64,000 nucleotides of DNA, taken from positions 186,001-250,000 of the forward strand of contig DATGLS010000032.1 of assembly GCA_035293985.1 (NCBI GenBank), written 5' to 3'. The notes beneath the pieces are model-generated. The model was not told the DNA's origin, made no database searches, and was given only the letters and a program-made list of their open reading frames with translations. The DNA comes from JAVDCA01 sp035293985. Its GTDB lineage: Bacteria; Pseudomonadota; Alphaproteobacteria; Rhizobiales; Xanthobacteraceae. The stretch's first letter is position 1, and each line of letters begins with the position of its first letter. Positions 8,002 through 16,122 of the stretch are shown one piece after another. The translations under genes were made by a program, and so were the position numbers.

Positions 8002-9825
8002 TCATTTTGGCGTAAACCCATCCGCGCTCCAGTCCTCGCTGCCGACGCCGTGATGGACGAAAAACAGTCCGGCCGGGTCGTACTCGCGCTTCACCTCGGC
8101 GAGGCGGCCGTAGTTCGCACCCCAATAGGCGCGCTGCCAGTCTGGTTCGAAGAAATCGCTTTCGGCGAAGTAGCAGCCGGCGTCGGGCGCGAGCTTCTTC
8201 AATTCGGCCATCGCAAGGCTCACCTCGCCGGCTGACTTGCGCGCGGCGGCGACGTCGGGCTCGTGGCCGGCGAGGCCCGCGAACGCGGGCGGCGCCTCGC
8301 CGCCGATGATCGCGAGCACGAAGGCGTCGAGCACCTGCGGGTTCATGGCGGTCGCGCGCGTCGCGGCGCGCGCGTCGGGCGCGGCCCCGGCGAGACCTTT
8401 CTGGAAATGCAGCTCGACCGGGGCCCGGCGGCTCGCGACGCAGAGCGCGTCGACGAGCGCCGGCTGGCGCTCCGGCGCCAGCAGCGCGGCGGGAAGCCAG
8501 CGCGATTGGTAGGCATAGATGACGTGGCCGGCCTCGGCGCGATTGGCGGCCCAGAAGACATTGTCTGCGGGCGCGCCGGGGCGGTCGTCGCCGCGTGTGG
8601 CGCCCGGCGCATAGGCCTTGAGATAGGCCGGGTCCCAGGCGTGGCGCGCCGCGATGGTGCGAATGATGGGCGGGAAGAGCGCATAGCCGAAGTCGGCCGG
8701 CATGTGCGCGACGACCCAATCGAAGAACGGCTGCCAGAGGCGCTCGGCCTCGGCTTGCGTCAGCGTGTCGAACGACATGCGGATGTCCATGCGGTTGCCC
8801 GGCCGCAGGGTGACGATCTCGCCCCATTTCGGGTCGAGCAGGTGCTTGGCGTAGAAGGCGACGAATTCGCCCACGAGGCGGCGGAACGCCGCGTCCGATG
8901 TCGCCGTGATGGTGGCGAAGACCCCGCCGAAACTGGCCGGCAGGTCGTGCGTGCGCAGCGTGAGCCGCGTCACCACGCCGAGGCTGCCGCCGCCGCCGCC
9001 GCGCAGCGCCCAGAAGAGATCCGGGTTGGTGCAGGCATTGGCGATGCGCACGGCCCCGTCGGCGGTGACGACCTCGGCTTCGAGCAGGCTCGCAGCCGCG
9101 GTGCCGAACTGCCTGGAATGGCTGCCGAACCCACCCGCCTGCACGAGGCCGGCGACGCCGACCGTGAGGCAGCCGCCACCCTGCACGTACCGCCCGCCAT
9201 GGGTCGTGACCTCGTTGTAGACGTGGCCCCAGATCGCGCCGGCGCCCACGCTGACGGCGGGCTGCGGCGGCTCGCTACAGCCGGAGGCCACGAAGGCGTC
9301 GTGGCGCGCGATCGCGTTCATGCGGCGCGTCCAGACCAGGAGCGAGTCGGGCGCGTTGGAGCGGCCGAGATAGCTGTGGCCGCCGCCTTTGACGACGAGA
9401 CGCAGGCTGTTGTCGCGGGCGAAGTTGACGGCCGCGACCACGTCGGCAGTCGACTCGGCCGCGACTGCGTAGACGCTCGGCGCATAGCTCCAGGCGTCGA
9501 CCCAGGCGGTGGTCTGGGTGAGGCCGACCTCATCGCCGATGAAGTAGGGATTATTCAATTCGCGAAACAGCGCGCGACACGCCTCGTCGCTCGCCGCCGG
9601 CCGGCAGGTCTCGATGGGCGAATGCACCTCGATCAGGCGTCCGCCCGTACGCGCACGCAGCTCCTCCCAGCTCGCCGCCGCAGGCCAGCCGGGATCGCCG
9701 CGGCGCACACGCGCCGTCGCTGTGGCCGACGGGCCAGGCTGCGCCGCCGCAAACCCGCGCGATCGCAACAGGAACGGAGCCGCAACGAGTGAGGTGATGA
9801 AGTCGCGCCGGCGCATGGTGCGCAT
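8002..9825 (-). CDS. Tat-exported FAD-dependent oxidoreductase (berberine bridge / BBE type)
   Basis: A 607-residue flavoprotein with a twin-arginine signal (MRRRDFITSLVAAPFLL), an FAD_binding_4 domain at roughly residues 105-290 and a C-terminal berberine-bridge (BBE) segment. The GGGHSYLGRSN loop, which in relatives carries the FAD-linking His, and the GGGGSLGVVT motif are clear; the BBE end reads YWGANYGRLAEVKREYDP. The family oxidises sugars, alcohols or alkaloid-like substrates with oxygen. It is somewhat longer than typical (450-550 residues) because of the leader and an extended C-terminal half. Starts at the first or fourth codon (both Met) are equally possible. Upstream on the same strand is a small membrane protein. 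Confidence 0.92.
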   Translation of the reverse strand: MRTMRRRDFITSLVAAPFLLRSRGFAAAQPGPSATATARVRRGDPGWPAAASWEELRARTGGRLIEVHSPIETCRPAASDEACRALFRELNNPYFIGDEVGLTQTTAWVDAWSYAPSVYAVAAESTADVVAAVNFARDNSLRLVVKGGGHSYLGRSNAPDSLLVWTRRMNAIARHDAFVASGCSEPPQPAVSVGAGAIWGHVYNEVTTHGGRYVQGGGCLTVGVAGLVQAGGFGSHSRQFGTAAASLLEAEVVTADGAVRIANACTNPDLFWALRGGGGGSLGVVTRLTLRTHDLPASFGGVFATITATSDAAFRRLVGEFVAFYAKHLLDPKWGEIVTLRPGNRMDIRMSFDTLTQAEAERLWQPFFDWVVAHMPADFGYALFPPIIRTIAARHAWDPAYLKAYAPGATRGDDRPGAPADNVFWAANRAEAGHVIYAYQSRWLPAALLAPERQPALVDALCVASRRAPVELHFQKGLAGAAPDARAATRATAMNPQVLDAFVLAIIGGEAPPAFAGLAGHEPDVAAARKSAGEVSLAMAELKKLAPDAGCYFAESDFFEPDWQRAYWGANYGRLAEVKREYDPAGLFFVHHGVGSEDWSADGFTPK

Positions 9826-9897
9826 GGTGATGGTCCCGCATTGAGCCTGTGCGGTGCATGGTGCGGGTCCCGAGCCCGGCGGTCTCGCCGATTTGCG

Positions 9898-10212
9898 TCA
9901 ATCGGCTAGCCGAATCCTCGAGACTTGCGCCGATTGTCGCAAAAGCGCGGGTCCGGCCGGCTCGCCAGCCGATGAGGCGAGGCAGACCCTGCAGTGGTGG
10001 TGGCTGAGGACCATGTACAGCGTGAACACGCCGATCGCCGTCAGACCGACGCCGAGGATGCGCTTCTGCATGATCTCGTCCGCGGTCGGCCGCCGGCCAT
10101 CCGGACGCCGTCCGGTCATCACGGCCATGCGGACCGGCCGTATCATCAAGCAGAGACCGACCGTGATCAGCGCGCCGGCGATCGCCGAGAGGACGAATTC
10201 CACCGCTGCCAT
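9898..10212 (-). CDS. Small two-TM membrane protein, unknown
   Basis: About 104 residues with two predicted membrane helices (FVLSAIAGALITVGLCLMI and ILGVGLTAIGVFTLYMVLS) separated by a basic, Arg-rich loop, followed by an HHHCRVC motif. I do not recognise a family. The start used is the Met just before the first helix; an upstream Met at 10266 would add 18 basic residues. It is 72 bp upstream of the flavoprotein gene on the same strand and divergent from the L,D-transpeptidase. Confidence 0.55.
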   Translation of the reverse strand: MAAVEFVLSAIAGALITVGLCLMIRPVRMAVMTGRRPDGRRPTADEIMQKRILGVGLTAIGVFTLYMVLSHHHCRVCLASSAGEPAGPALLRQSAQVSRIRLAD

Positions 10213-10413
10213 GACATGCACGCCTGTTGCGACGCGTCGCGCCCGCAGGCCAGAACGGCGACGCATCTATTTTAGTCGCACCACCCGGCTCGCCGGTTCA
10301 CATGATCGTTCCAGGTCCGCGCGATCAGGCGCCAACTCCGACATCGGAGGCACCTCTGAGCCGGCTTCTGCAGCCGGCGCGGAACCGGCGCATGGCGGCG
10401 GCGGTTTCCAGGC

Positions 10414-11463
10414 ATGCGTCGCTTGTCACTCTTTTTCTTGTTGCTGCTCGCGGCTTGGTGCGATGCGGAGGGCCTGTCGGCCCGGACCCGCACACCATCC
10501 CGGCTCGATGCCGCGACGGTGAACGCCGCCGAGCCGGGCCATGCCAGCGGCGCCGCCCTGATCGTGCGGGCCGAGGTGCTGCTCGACCGCGCGCACTTCT
10601 CGCCCGGCGCGATCGACGGCGTCGATGGCGAGAACTTCCACAAAGCGCTCGCCGCGTTCCAGCAGGACCGCAAGCTCCCGACCACCGGCAACCTCGACCC
10701 GGATACCTGGGCGGCGCTCGCGGCGACGTCGTCGGCGCCGGCGCTCACGCGTTACACCATCACGGCGGCCGACGAGGGCGGCCCGTTCGTCCGCGCAATT
10801 CCGCGCGATTTCCGCAAAATGGCGAAGCTGCCCGCGCTCGGCTACAGCGGGCCGCGCGAGGAGCTGGCGGAGAAATTCCATATGAGCGAGGCGCTCCTGC
10901 GCAAGCTCAATCCGCACGCGGCCTTCGAGCGCAGCGGCACCGAGATCGAGGTCGCCGACGTGGCGCCGATGGATCTCGTGCGCAGTGGCGCGACCCAGGG
11001 CGCGGCGCCGCCGCCGCATGGTGGCGCCGACTCGCGCTCCGATGCGCGCCAAGCCGCGACGATCGAGGTCGACAAGCAAGCGCGCGCGGTGCGCGCCTAC
11101 GATCGCGACGGGCGGTTGCTCGCCTTCTATCCGGCCTCGATCGGCAGCACCGAGAAGCCGGCCCCGAGCGGCACCTTCAAGGTGCGGCGCGTGGCGCGCA
11201 ACCCCGACTATCACTACGATCCGAAATTCGCCTTCAAAGGCGTGCACACGCGGCACAAGCTGACGATCAGGCCCGGTCCGAACAATCCGGTCGGGCTGGT
11301 CTGGATCGATCTCACCGCGCCCTCCTACGGCATCCACGGCACCCCCGACCCGGACAAGGTGAGCAAGACCGCCTCGCACGGCTGCATCCGGCTGACCAAC
11401 TGGGACGCGCTCGACCTTGCCGCGATGGTTCACCCGGGCGTCGTGGTGAAGTTTCTCGATTGA
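10414..11463 (+). CDS. L,D-transpeptidase (YkuD) with peptidoglycan-binding domain
   Basis: A 349-residue exported protein. It has a signal peptide, a PG_binding_1 module at about residues 50-100 (LDRAHFSPGAIDGVDG and AAFQQDRKLPTTG), a linker and a C-terminal YkuD domain. The catalytic motif IHG...SHGCIRLTN is complete with His322 and Cys324 as active-site residues. These enzymes make 3-3 crosslinks in peptidoglycan or anchor proteins to it, acting in the periplasm. Resistance to most beta-lactams except carbapenems is known for the family. It is flanked by oppositely oriented genes, so is probably monocistronic. Confidence 0.94.
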   Translation: MRRLSLFFLLLLAAWCDAEGLSARTRTPSRLDAATVNAAEPGHASGAALIVRAEVLLDRAHFSPGAIDGVDGENFHKALAAFQQDRKLPTTGNLDPDTWAALAATSSAPALTRYTITAADEGGPFVRAIPRDFRKMAKLPALGYSGPREELAEKFHMSEALLRKLNPHAAFERSGTEIEVADVAPMDLVRSGATQGAAPPPHGGADSRSDARQAATIEVDKQARAVRAYDRDGRLLAFYPASIGSTEKPAPSGTFKVRRVARNPDYHYDPKFAFKGVHTRHKLTIRPGPNNPVGLVWIDLTAPSYGIHGTPDPDKVSKTASHGCIRLTNWDALDLAAMVHPGVVVKFLD

Positions 11464-11479
11464 CGCGGCGGCTGTCGGG

Positions 11480-12550
11480 TCACGAGCCAAGGGCCTTGAG
11501 GGCGGCCGGCACCCGCGTGAGCCGTTCGCGGCGAAATTCGCTCGGCGTCTGGCCCGTATGCGCCTTGAAGGCGCGGTTGAACGGCCCGATCGATTGGAAG
11601 CCGGCGTCGAGCGCGATGGTCAGAATCGGCACCTGGCGCTGGCTCGGGTCGGCCAGTGCCGCCATCGTCTCGGCGAGCCGATAGCCATTGACGTAGCTGA
11701 TGAAGTTGCGCTGGCCGAGCCGCTGATTGATCAGCCGGCGCAGGCGATATTCGGGGATCTTCATGTGTTGGGCGAGGCGCGCGAGGCTGAAATCCTCCGC
11801 GCGGTAGATGCGCTCGCGCTCCATGAGCGCCGACAGACGGTCGAGCCAGGCGCGCTCCTCGGCATCGACGGCATCGACCGGCGCGACCGCAGGTGCTTCG
11901 ACCGCGGCCGGCAGGGCGGCTTCGCGCATCGCCCCGCCCTGCTCGACGCGCAGCCGCAGCAGCGCGGCGGCGAGCGCAAGGACCAGCACGCCGCCGGCAG
12001 TCACGACTCCGGCGCTCGCACGCACCGCCTCGCTCGCCGCCGTGCTGAGCGCGGTCAGCGCCGCGATCCACAGGCCGACGCCGATCGCGAGGATCAGCCG
12101 CAAGCGCCGGCGCCGCTCGATCAGATCCGCGGCGCGCCCGGCGAGAATCCGCCAGATGCCGGCGACGATGAGGGCGAATGCGGCGATCCGGGCGAGGCGC
12201 CACGCGATCGCCCAGTCCGAGAGGATCGCCCAGGCCGCGATCGCGGCCATCGCGGCGAAAGGCAGCCAGCGCCACCATCTCGGAACGTAGAAATCGTCGA
12301 AGCTCGCGGCCGCCCAATGCAGGAAGACGGCCGGCGTCGCCATGCTGATGATGCGTACCGGCACGATCCAGGGCGGCGCCGCGAAGGCGACCGCCGGCGC
12401 GCTCTCGACCAGGAACGCGATGGCGCACAGGTCGAACAGCACCGTGAGCCGCACGGCGGGCGCGCGCCACGCGTCGCGCCACCCGGTGATCGCGAGCAAC
12501 GCGAGCAACGCGATCGCGCCGCCGCGCAAGCCGGTTTCGAGGAAATTCAT
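11480..12550 (-). CDS. AraC-family regulator with N-terminal membrane domain
   Basis: A 356-residue protein with about six or seven N-terminal hydrophobic helices (to residue ~205), a linker, and a C-terminal AraC-type double helix-turn-helix from about residue 245 (FSLARLAQHMKIPEYRLRR; second HTH near IALDAGFQSIGPFNRAFK). Membrane-bound AraC regulators of this layout usually sense an envelope or lipid-soluble signal and regulate nearby genes. A GTG two codons upstream is an alternative start. The nearest divergent gene is an SDR oxidoreductase at 12726, a plausible target, separated by a palindrome. Confidence 0.9.
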   Translation of the reverse strand: MNFLETGLRGGAIALLALLAITGWRDAWRAPAVRLTVLFDLCAIAFLVESAPAVAFAAPPWIVPVRIISMATPAVFLHWAAASFDDFYVPRWWRWLPFAAMAAIAAWAILSDWAIAWRLARIAAFALIVAGIWRILAGRAADLIERRRRLRLILAIGVGLWIAALTALSTAASEAVRASAGVVTAGGVLVLALAAALLRLRVEQGGAMREAALPAAVEAPAVAPVDAVDAEERAWLDRLSALMERERIYRAEDFSLARLAQHMKIPEYRLRRLINQRLGQRNFISYVNGYRLAETMAALADPSQRQVPILTIALDAGFQSIGPFNRAFKAHTGQTPSEFRRERLTRVPAALKALGS

Positions 12551-12630
12551 GGGCACGAGCCGGTCCCGGCCTCCCTACCACAGGCGCGATGCCCTCGATA
12601 GCATCGTGGCCTGTGCGGAGCGAAGATGTA

Positions 12631-12703
12631 GGTTGGTTCGAGCCCTCGAGAGACCCAATGTGACGGCGAAAGTCGTTGGGTCTCGCAACGGCTCGACCCA
12701 ACC
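12631..12703. repeat. Long imperfect palindrome between divergent genes
   Basis: A 28-nt arm at 12631-12658 (starting GGTTGGTTCGAGCC) pairs at 24 of 28 positions with 12676-12703 (ending GGCTCGACCCAACC), with a 17-nt loop. It sits in the divergent promoter region of the AraC and SDR genes. Its size and imperfect symmetry suggest a dispersed repeat rather than a regulator operator, but it could influence both promoters. Confidence 0.7.
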
Positions 12704-12725
12704 GACGCGCACGCGGGGATGAATC

Positions 12726-13544
12726 ATGACGCAAGCGAACCAGAAGAGCCACGCAACCTCCTGGCTCGGGCTCGAGGGCCGCACCTGCACCGTCACCGGC
12801 GCGGGCAGCGGCATCGGCCGCGCCACCGCGCTCGCCTTCGCGGCGGCGGGCGCGCGGGTGGTGCTGCTCGAGCGCGACGAGGCCAATCTCGCCGCAACCG
12901 CCAAGGAGGTCGCGGCGCAGAGCGGCCAGCAGGCCGTCACCCTCGCGTGCGACGTGTCGGAACAGGCAAGCGTCGAGGCCGCGGCCGCGCAGGCCGAGCG
13001 TGCGGCGGGCCCCTGCCACATCCTGATGAACAATGCCGGCATCCTGCGGCCGGGCGCGCTCGCGAGCCTCACGCTCGCCGAATGGAATGCGCTGATGTCG
13101 GTCAACCTCACGGGCTATTTCATGTGCGCGCAGGCGTTCGGCCGGCAGATGCTGGCGGGGTCGGGCGGCGCGATCGTGCACACCGCCTCGATCGCGGCGA
13201 GCGAACCGCAGGGCATGAGCGGCGCCTACAGCGTGAGCAAGGCCGGCGTCGCCATGCTGTCGCGCCTGATCGCGCTCGAATGGGGGCCGCGCGTGCGCAG
13301 CAACGTGGTGAGCCCGGGCCTGGTCGAGACGCCGATGTCGCAGGCGTTCTATCAGGTCGAGGGCGTGCGCGAACGGCGCAGCGCCATGACGACGGCAAAG
13401 CGGATCGGCCGGCCGCAGGACATCGCCGATGCCGCACTGTTTCTGGCGAGCGACCGGGCGAGCTACATCACGGGGCAGGAGCTGGTGATCGACGGCGGCT
13501 TCTCGCAGATGCTGATGAGCCTGGTGCCGCGGCCGGGGTATTGA
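12726..13544 (+). CDS. Short-chain dehydrogenase/reductase
   Basis: A 272-residue classical SDR. It has the cofactor motif TGAGSGIG near residue 25, the NNAG motif, Ser of the catalytic centre in HTASIAAS, the YSVSK catalytic Tyr/Lys pair, and the SPGLVETPM and ITGQELVIDGG stretches. An acidic residue after the second strand (VVLLERDE) suggests NAD rather than NADP preference. The substrate is not evident. It is divergent from the membrane AraC regulator, which may control it. Confidence 0.93.
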   Translation: MTQANQKSHATSWLGLEGRTCTVTGAGSGIGRATALAFAAAGARVVLLERDEANLAATAKEVAAQSGQQAVTLACDVSEQASVEAAAAQAERAAGPCHILMNNAGILRPGALASLTLAEWNALMSVNLTGYFMCAQAFGRQMLAGSGGAIVHTASIAASEPQGMSGAYSVSKAGVAMLSRLIALEWGPRVRSNVVSPGLVETPMSQAFYQVEGVRERRSAMTTAKRIGRPQDIADAALFLASDRASYITGQELVIDGGFSQMLMSLVPRPGY

Positions 13545-13557
13545 GGCGCGGAGCTTC

Positions 13558-13965
13558 TCACTCGAACACGTGCGCGACGTCGACAGGCTCAGGCTTCCCC
13601 GGCACGGAACCTGCCACGATCAGCAGGATGAGATTCACGGGCACGGAGAACAGGCCGTACAGGGACAGCCACCCCATCATCCGACTACCCGTGCCGTTCG
13701 CCGCGGCGATGCCGAGGACGAGAAACGGCAGGCCGAACATCGTGCCGATCAGGATCGTCGGACCAATCCACGCCGGCCAACCGATGTCCCGGAAGCGTGC
13801 GGCCAGCACGACGGCAAGCCCTATGATGAGACCTGTATCGATCGATCCAAGCGACGTGGCGGTGCCGCTCATCATCATCAAACCCAAGATCACATGCCCC
13901 GCCACGAGCGGAACGGCCCACATCCAGTACGTCGGCCGGTCCAGCCGCTTCCCTGATTTCCACAT
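13558..13965 (-). CDS. DUF805-like membrane protein
   Basis: A 135-residue integral membrane protein with four hydrophobic helices; the RFRDIGWPAW motif in the middle resembles the RRLHDxG motif of the DUF805 family. Function of the family is unknown. The start used (MWKSGKRLDR) gives the standard short basic N-terminus; a longer frame upstream runs through non-coding DNA. It is last of a minus-strand run after the MOSC gene, with a 101-bp gap. Confidence 0.72.
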   Translation of the reverse strand: MWKSGKRLDRPTYWMWAVPLVAGHVILGLMMMSGTATSLGSIDTGLIIGLAVVLAARFRDIGWPAWIGPTILIGTMFGLPFLVLGIAAANGTGSRMMGWLSLYGLFSVPVNLILLIVAGSVPGKPEPVDVAHVFE

Positions 13966-14066
13966 CTCGGCCCCCGCCCGATCAATCCGCGGTGGGCGCA
14001 ACCCTAGTGGGATTGCGCTACGCATGGAAGCCGGTGCCAATGGGCCGCGCGGTTGCACGGCCGGCG

Positions 14067-14609
14067 CTACACCGGCTCGAGCGGACGCGGCGTGCCCGCC
14101 GGCAATTCCACCGCGATGGCGTCGCCCGCCCTCACCTCGCCGCCGTGGATGACGATCGCCATGACGCCGCTCTTGCGGATGAGACGTCCCTGCGCATCGC
14201 GCCCGAGGACCGCCGCCATCAGGCCTTGTTGATAGGTATCGAGCTGGACGCACGGGTTGCGCAGGCCGGTGATCTCGACGACGGCGTCGGCGCCGAGCCG
14301 CAGCCGAGTGCCGGCCGGCAGGCCGAGAAGATCGACGCCGCGGGTGGTGACGTTCTCGCCGATGTCGCCGGCGCCCACCTTGAACCCGGCGGCGGCGAGC
14401 TCGGCGAAGAGCTCCTCGTGGATCAGGTGGACCTGGCGCAGGTTCGGTGCGGTCGGGTCCTTGCGCACGCGCGAGCGATGTTTCACGGTCTCGCCGAGAT
14501 GCGCGTCACCCGCGACGCCGAGGCCGGCAACGAGGCGGATCGCCAGCGCATTGGGTTTGCTGAAGGTGTGCCGCTGGCTGAGGCTGACGGCAGTGACGAT
14601 CGGGTTCAT
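14067..14609 (-). CDS. MOSC-domain protein
   Basis: A 180-residue single-domain MOSC protein. The family's GDIGENVTTRG motif and the conserved cysteine (Cys120 in ITGLRNPC) are both present. MOSC domains bind sulfur carried on a Cys and are tied to molybdenum cofactor maturation or to Mo-dependent reduction of N-hydroxylated compounds. No molybdoenzyme is near. It follows the second MFS gene by 40 bp on the same strand and may be read through from that operon. Confidence 0.92.
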   Translation of the reverse strand: MNPIVTAVSLSQRHTFSKPNALAIRLVAGLGVAGDAHLGETVKHRSRVRKDPTAPNLRQVHLIHEELFAELAAAGFKVGAGDIGENVTTRGVDLLGLPAGTRLRLGADAVVEITGLRNPCVQLDTYQQGLMAAVLGRDAQGRLIRKSGVMAIVIHGGEVRAGDAIAVELPAGTPRPLEPV

Positions 14610-14649
14610 CGATCAGGCCCTCTCGCTAACTATCGCGCTATCGCGTCAA

Positions 14650-16122
14650 CTATCGCGCCCTGCCTGACCCGCCGCGCAGCGGCCGCTCCGGCAAGCGGAT
14701 CAGCGCCACGAGGCTGATCACCAGAAAGATCGTCGCCGCGAGGAACACCCAGCGAAATATGCCGGCCGCATCGGCGGCGGCGATGCCCGAGGCTGCCAGC
14801 GCCTCGGCTCCGCGCCCGTGATCGGCGGCGACGCCGAAGCCGGCCAGCATGATGGCGCCCATGATGGCGACCACGAGCGAGGCGGTGAGCGCGCGAAAGA
14901 AGTTCATCACGCCGGTCGCCGTGCCCATCTGGTGCGGCGCGACCGAGTTCTGGATGCACACGGTGGTGAGCGGATAGACCGAGCCGACGCCGCTCCCGAT
15001 GAGCGCGAGCGCCGCCATGACGACGACCGGCGAGCTCAGCGGTCGCCAGGCGAGGAATGCCGTGGCGAGGATCGCGAGCGTCACGCAGGCCTCGGTGACG
15101 CGCTTGTAGTGGACCAGGAACATCATGGCGCGGCCCGCCATGATCGAGCCGGGCGTCGTCATCAGGGCGATCGGGATGAGCGCGAGGCCCGAATCGGTGA
15201 CCGAGAGCTTGTGCACGAGCTGATAATAGAACGGCACGAACACGGTGAGCCCGATCGAGACGCCGACCGCGCAGGCGCTCGCGGCGGCGCCGGTCCCCAC
15301 GATCGGATTGCGCAAGATCGGCAGCGGCAGGTACGGCTCCTTGGCGACGCCGATGCGCCAGCGAAAGAGCGCCGCGAAGGCGGCCGCGAGACAGAAGAGC
15401 CCGGCGATCTGCGGCGATCCCCACGGGTAGCGCGTGCCGCCCCAGGTGAGCGCGAGCAGCACCGAGACCGCGCCGCCCATCATCAGCGCGGCGCCGGCGA
15501 TGTCGAGCTCGTGCCAGCGATCGTTGCGCGGCAGACGCTTGAGCGCCGTGTTGGTCAGATACGCGGCCGCGATGCCGAGCGGCAGGTTGATCCAGAAGAT
15601 CAGCGGCCAGGCGAGATGCTGGGCGATGAAGCCGCCGACCACCGGGCCACCGACGCCGGCGGCGACCCAGACGCTGCCGATGATCACCTGGTAGCGGCCG
15701 CGCTCGCGCGGCGGGCTCACGTCGGCGACGATCACCTGCGAGAGCGGCATGATGCCGCCGCCGCCGAGGCCCTGCAGGGCGCGGCCGAGCACGAGGATCA
15801 GCATGGTGGGCGCGATCGCGCACACGACCGAGCCGGCGACGAAGATGCCGATCGCGGTCAGCATCATGGCGCGGCGGCCGTGAATGTCGGAAAGCTTGCC
15901 GTAGAGCGACGCGACCATGGTCGAGGTGAGCAGATAGGCCGTGACGGTCCACGCCAGGTTTTCGACGTCGTGGAGGTCGCGGCCGATGGTCGGCAGCGCC
16001 GTCGCCATGATGGTCTGGTCGAGCGCGGCGAGAAACATCGCCAGCAGGATGCCGGCGATGACGCTGCGCGCTTCGGTGAAGGAGAGATACTGCGCCGGTG
16101 GCCGTTCGGTCGCGACGGTCAT
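14650..16122 (-). CDS. DHA2-family (EmrB/QacA) MFS efflux transporter, downstream copy
   Basis: A 490-residue, 14-helix drug:H+ antiporter. Motif D1 (LDQTIMATALPTIGRDL), motif A (GKLSDIHGRRAMM) and the antiporter motif C region (GPVVGGFI) are all clear. It exports hydrophobic compounds across the inner membrane. Its ATG overlaps the stop of the upstream paralogue by 4 bp (ATGA), so the two are translationally coupled. The two proteins share motif order and many residues and look like an old tandem duplication. There is no HlyD/EmrA adaptor gene and no TetR or MarR regulator adjacent. Confidence 0.94.
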   Translation of the reverse strand: MTVATERPPAQYLSFTEARSVIAGILLAMFLAALDQTIMATALPTIGRDLHDVENLAWTVTAYLLTSTMVASLYGKLSDIHGRRAMMLTAIGIFVAGSVVCAIAPTMLILVLGRALQGLGGGGIMPLSQVIVADVSPPRERGRYQVIIGSVWVAAGVGGPVVGGFIAQHLAWPLIFWINLPLGIAAAYLTNTALKRLPRNDRWHELDIAGAALMMGGAVSVLLALTWGGTRYPWGSPQIAGLFCLAAAFAALFRWRIGVAKEPYLPLPILRNPIVGTGAAASACAVGVSIGLTVFVPFYYQLVHKLSVTDSGLALIPIALMTTPGSIMAGRAMMFLVHYKRVTEACVTLAILATAFLAWRPLSSPVVVMAALALIGSGVGSVYPLTTVCIQNSVAPHQMGTATGVMNFFRALTASLVVAIMGAIMLAGFGVAADHGRGAEALAASGIAAADAAGIFRWVFLAATIFLVISLVALIRLPERPLRGGSGRAR

